From Burkholderiales bacterium (GTDB lineage: Bacteria; Pseudomonadota; Gammaproteobacteria; Burkholderiales; SG8-39): a DNA stretch of 8,453 bases. Positions 7,355 through 8,453 of the stretch are shown piece by piece; the first letter of the stretch is position 1; the number at the start of each line of letters is the position of its first letter. The notes under the pieces are model-generated. The model did not search any database and was not told the DNA's origin. It saw only the letters and a program-made list of their open reading frames with translations. The position numbers were made by a program, and so were the translations under genes. Location: positions 1 through 8,453 of the forward strand of contig JAICPQ010000113.1 in NCBI GenBank assembly GCA_025929745.1, written 5' to 3'.

Positions 7355-8271
7355 CGCTTGACTGTATCGGGCAGCGTGATTCGGCGGAATACCTCGTCGA
7401 GTTCGCCGCGCTCGCTGTACATGCCTTCGACCTTCCAGCCTTCGCGCGCCACCATCTCGACGACGGCGCGAGCGAGCTCGGACGACTGCCTTTTGTCCTT
7501 CGGATAGACGCGAAACGCGCCGCCCAGATCCTCGACCCTGCCGAGCTCGGACAGCTTTTCCGCGGTCGCGCCATGGGCTGAGATCGTCACTGCGCCGGCA
7601 AGTTCCGACATGTCGCGCAGCTCTTCGGGCGTGCCGTTGGCCACGATCTTGCCGCGGTCGATGATGATGGCGCGGGTGCAGGCGGCGTCGACCTCTTCCA
7701 GGATGTGCGTCGAGAATACGATCGCCTTCTTCTTTCCGAGCGTACGGATCAGGTTGCGCACCTCGTGCTTTTGGTTCGGATCAAGGCCGTCGGTGGGCTC
7801 GTCCATGATGAGCACATCGGGATCGTGGATGAGCGCCTGCGCGAGGCAGGTGCGGTGCTTGTAACCCTTCGACAGCGTGTCGATGGACTGGCGCAGTACC
7901 GACTCCAGGAAGCAGAGCTCCACCACGCGGTTCACAGCCTGCTTGCGCTTCGAGCCTTCCAAACCGCGCAGCTCGGCGGCGAAGTCGAGGAACGCCTTGA
8001 CCGTCATGTCGGGGTAGGAGGCGGCATTCTCCGGCAGGTAGCCGATCAGGCGCTTCGCGGCCAGCGGAGATTCCATGACGTCGTGGCCGCCGACGCTGAC
8101 TCGTCCGGCGCTCGGCGGCATGAAGCCCGTGATCATGCGCATGGTGGTGGACTTGCCGGCGCCGTTCGGACCCAGGAAGCCAAGCACCTCGCCACGCTCG
8201 ACATTGAAGGAAACGCCGTCCACGGCGCGCTTGGAGCCAAATGTCTTGACCAGGTTTTCAATGCGGATCAT
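7351..8271 (-). CDS. ABC transporter ATP-binding protein (GldA/NatA-like)
   Basis: This is the nucleotide-binding subunit of the cassette, 306 residues from the ATG at 8271. Motifs in order are Walker A GPNGAGKST (34-42), the Q-loop region GYLPEN with Glu81 in place of Gln, the signature LSKGY (133-137), Walker B with catalytic Glu LIMDEP (154-159), the D-loop GLDP (162-165) and the H-loop His189 (STHILEEVD). After the signature it reads KHRTC where relatives commonly have a QRVG-like stretch. A C-terminal domain of about 80 residues (about 225-306) ends in the LDEVFRRIT pattern typical of drug/gliding-type ATPases. All catalytic residues are present, so it should be active. I chose ATG8271 because family members begin MIRIENLVKTFG. 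An ATG at 8307 would add 12 residues, but it overlaps a candidate -10 box. No clear ribosome site is seen before either start. Confidence 0.95.
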   Translation of the reverse strand: MIRIENLVKTFGSKRAVDGVSFNVERGEVLGFLGPNGAGKSTTMRMITGFMPPSAGRVSVGGHDVMESPLAAKRLIGYLPENAASYPDMTVKAFLDFAAELRGLEGSKRKQAVNRVVELCFLESVLRQSIDTLSKGYKHRTCLAQALIHDPDVLIMDEPTDGLDPNQKHEVRNLIRTLGKKKAIVFSTHILEEVDAACTRAIIIDRGKIVANGTPEELRDMSELAGAVTISAHGATAEKLSELGRVEDLGGAFRVYPKDKRQSSELARAVVEMVAREGWKVEGMYSERGELDEVFRRITLPDTVKR

Positions 8272-8358
8272 GCGTTTACTGCGGGACCATCTTTCAAGGG
8301 GGCGCATTATCGCTTAAATTCACGCCTCCTAGCCGACCCTATTCCCCGGAGGAGCCCA
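8272..8358. promoter_or_regulatory. Divergent intergenic region with candidate promoters
   Basis: These 87 bases separate the ABC ATPase from the divergent binding-protein gene and are locally AT-richer than the surroundings. On the minus strand, GATAAT (8311-8306) matches the sigma70 -10 consensus at five of six bases, but no good -35 lies 16-18 bases before it. A start about seven bases downstream would leave a short leader before ATG8271. On the plus strand, TTTCAA (8292-8297) and TTAAAT (8314-8319), 16 bases apart, are a weak promoter-like pair. I see no convincing operator palindrome. Confidence 0.35.
8348..8354 (+). promoter_or_regulatory. Shine-Dalgarno of the Bug-like gene
   Basis: GGAGGAG on the plus strand ends four bases before the ATG at 8359; the core GGAGG is six bases away. 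It is a strong ribosome site and settles the start of the rightmost gene. Confidence 0.75.
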
Positions 8359-8453
8359 ATGCGTGTCCTTTTAGCGGCCGTCCTGTCCATCAGCGCCGCC
8401 GTTGCCTTCGCGCAGCCGAGTCTCAAAATGATGATTCCCGCGAACCCCGGAGG
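8359..8453 (+). CDS. Putative tripartite tricarboxylate (Bug/TctC-type) substrate-binding protein, N-terminal fragment
   Basis: Only the first 31 codons are in the window. The product begins MRVLLAAVLSISAAVAFA, a standard Sec signal peptide with a likely cleavage after Ala18 (AFA, then Gln19). The mature start SLKMMIPANPGG resembles the first strand of Bug/TctC periplasmic binding proteins, which typically read I(M)VPANPGGGWD at this point. Those proteins bind small carboxylates and, in many betaproteobacteria, occur as large orphan families. The start is ATG at 8359 with a strong Shine-Dalgarno. It is the only plus-strand gene and is transcribed away from the ABC cassette, so no functional link is implied. 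The family call rests on about a dozen residues. Confidence 0.6.
   Translation, partial: MRVLLAAVLSISAAVAFAQPSLKMMIPANPG

Noticed and set aside
6632..7507. A 291-codon plus-strand open frame opposite the permease
   Set aside because: The product is almost entirely charged residues (Arg, Glu, Asp, His), as expected from reading hydrophobic membrane-helix codons on the opposite strand.

Overview
The window is GC-rich, densely packed bacterial chromosome. The best guess for the host is a betaproteobacterium, possibly Burkholderiales. The reasons are the codon bias, a divergent gene that looks like a tripartite-tricarboxylate (Bug/TctC-type) periplasmic binding protein, and an EF-G2-type paralogue. 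No marker gene in the window fixes the taxon. I see no mobile element, tRNA, rRNA or CRISPR array.

Almost everything is one minus-strand convoy, read from right to left. It opens at 8271 with a four-gene ABC-2 cassette of the GldA/GldF/GldG type: ATPase (8271-7351), six-helix permease (7354-6620), a large membrane-anchored GldG-like auxiliary protein (6623-4788) and a DUF4340 membrane-anchored protein (4791-3766). Each junction in this block is a 4-base ATGA stop/start overlap, so the four are very probably translated together and act as one envelope complex.

After a 26-base gap come a three-helix DUF2721 membrane protein (3739-3299), a second-class elongation factor G paralogue (3268-1217), an alpha/beta hydrolase (1220 or 1175 to 441) and the N-terminal part of a CNNM/CorC-type DUF21 membrane protein that leaves the window (417-1). 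The EF-G2/hydrolase junction looks like another 4-base overlap, but with CTG as the hydrolase start (CTGA). No gap in the convoy exceeds 30 bases and I see no terminator, so the eight genes may share transcripts.

On the plus strand, a signal-peptide-bearing gene starts at 8359 with a strong Shine-Dalgarno and runs off the right end. The 87 bases between it and the ABC ATPase are the only real divergent promoter region.

The most interesting points are the gliding-type ABC cassette plus DUF4340 in what looks like a non-gliding proteobacterium, the EF-G paralogue with Tyr in place of the catalytic His of the G3 motif, and the apparent CTG start of the hydrolase. None of these amounts to a wholly new system on the sequence alone.
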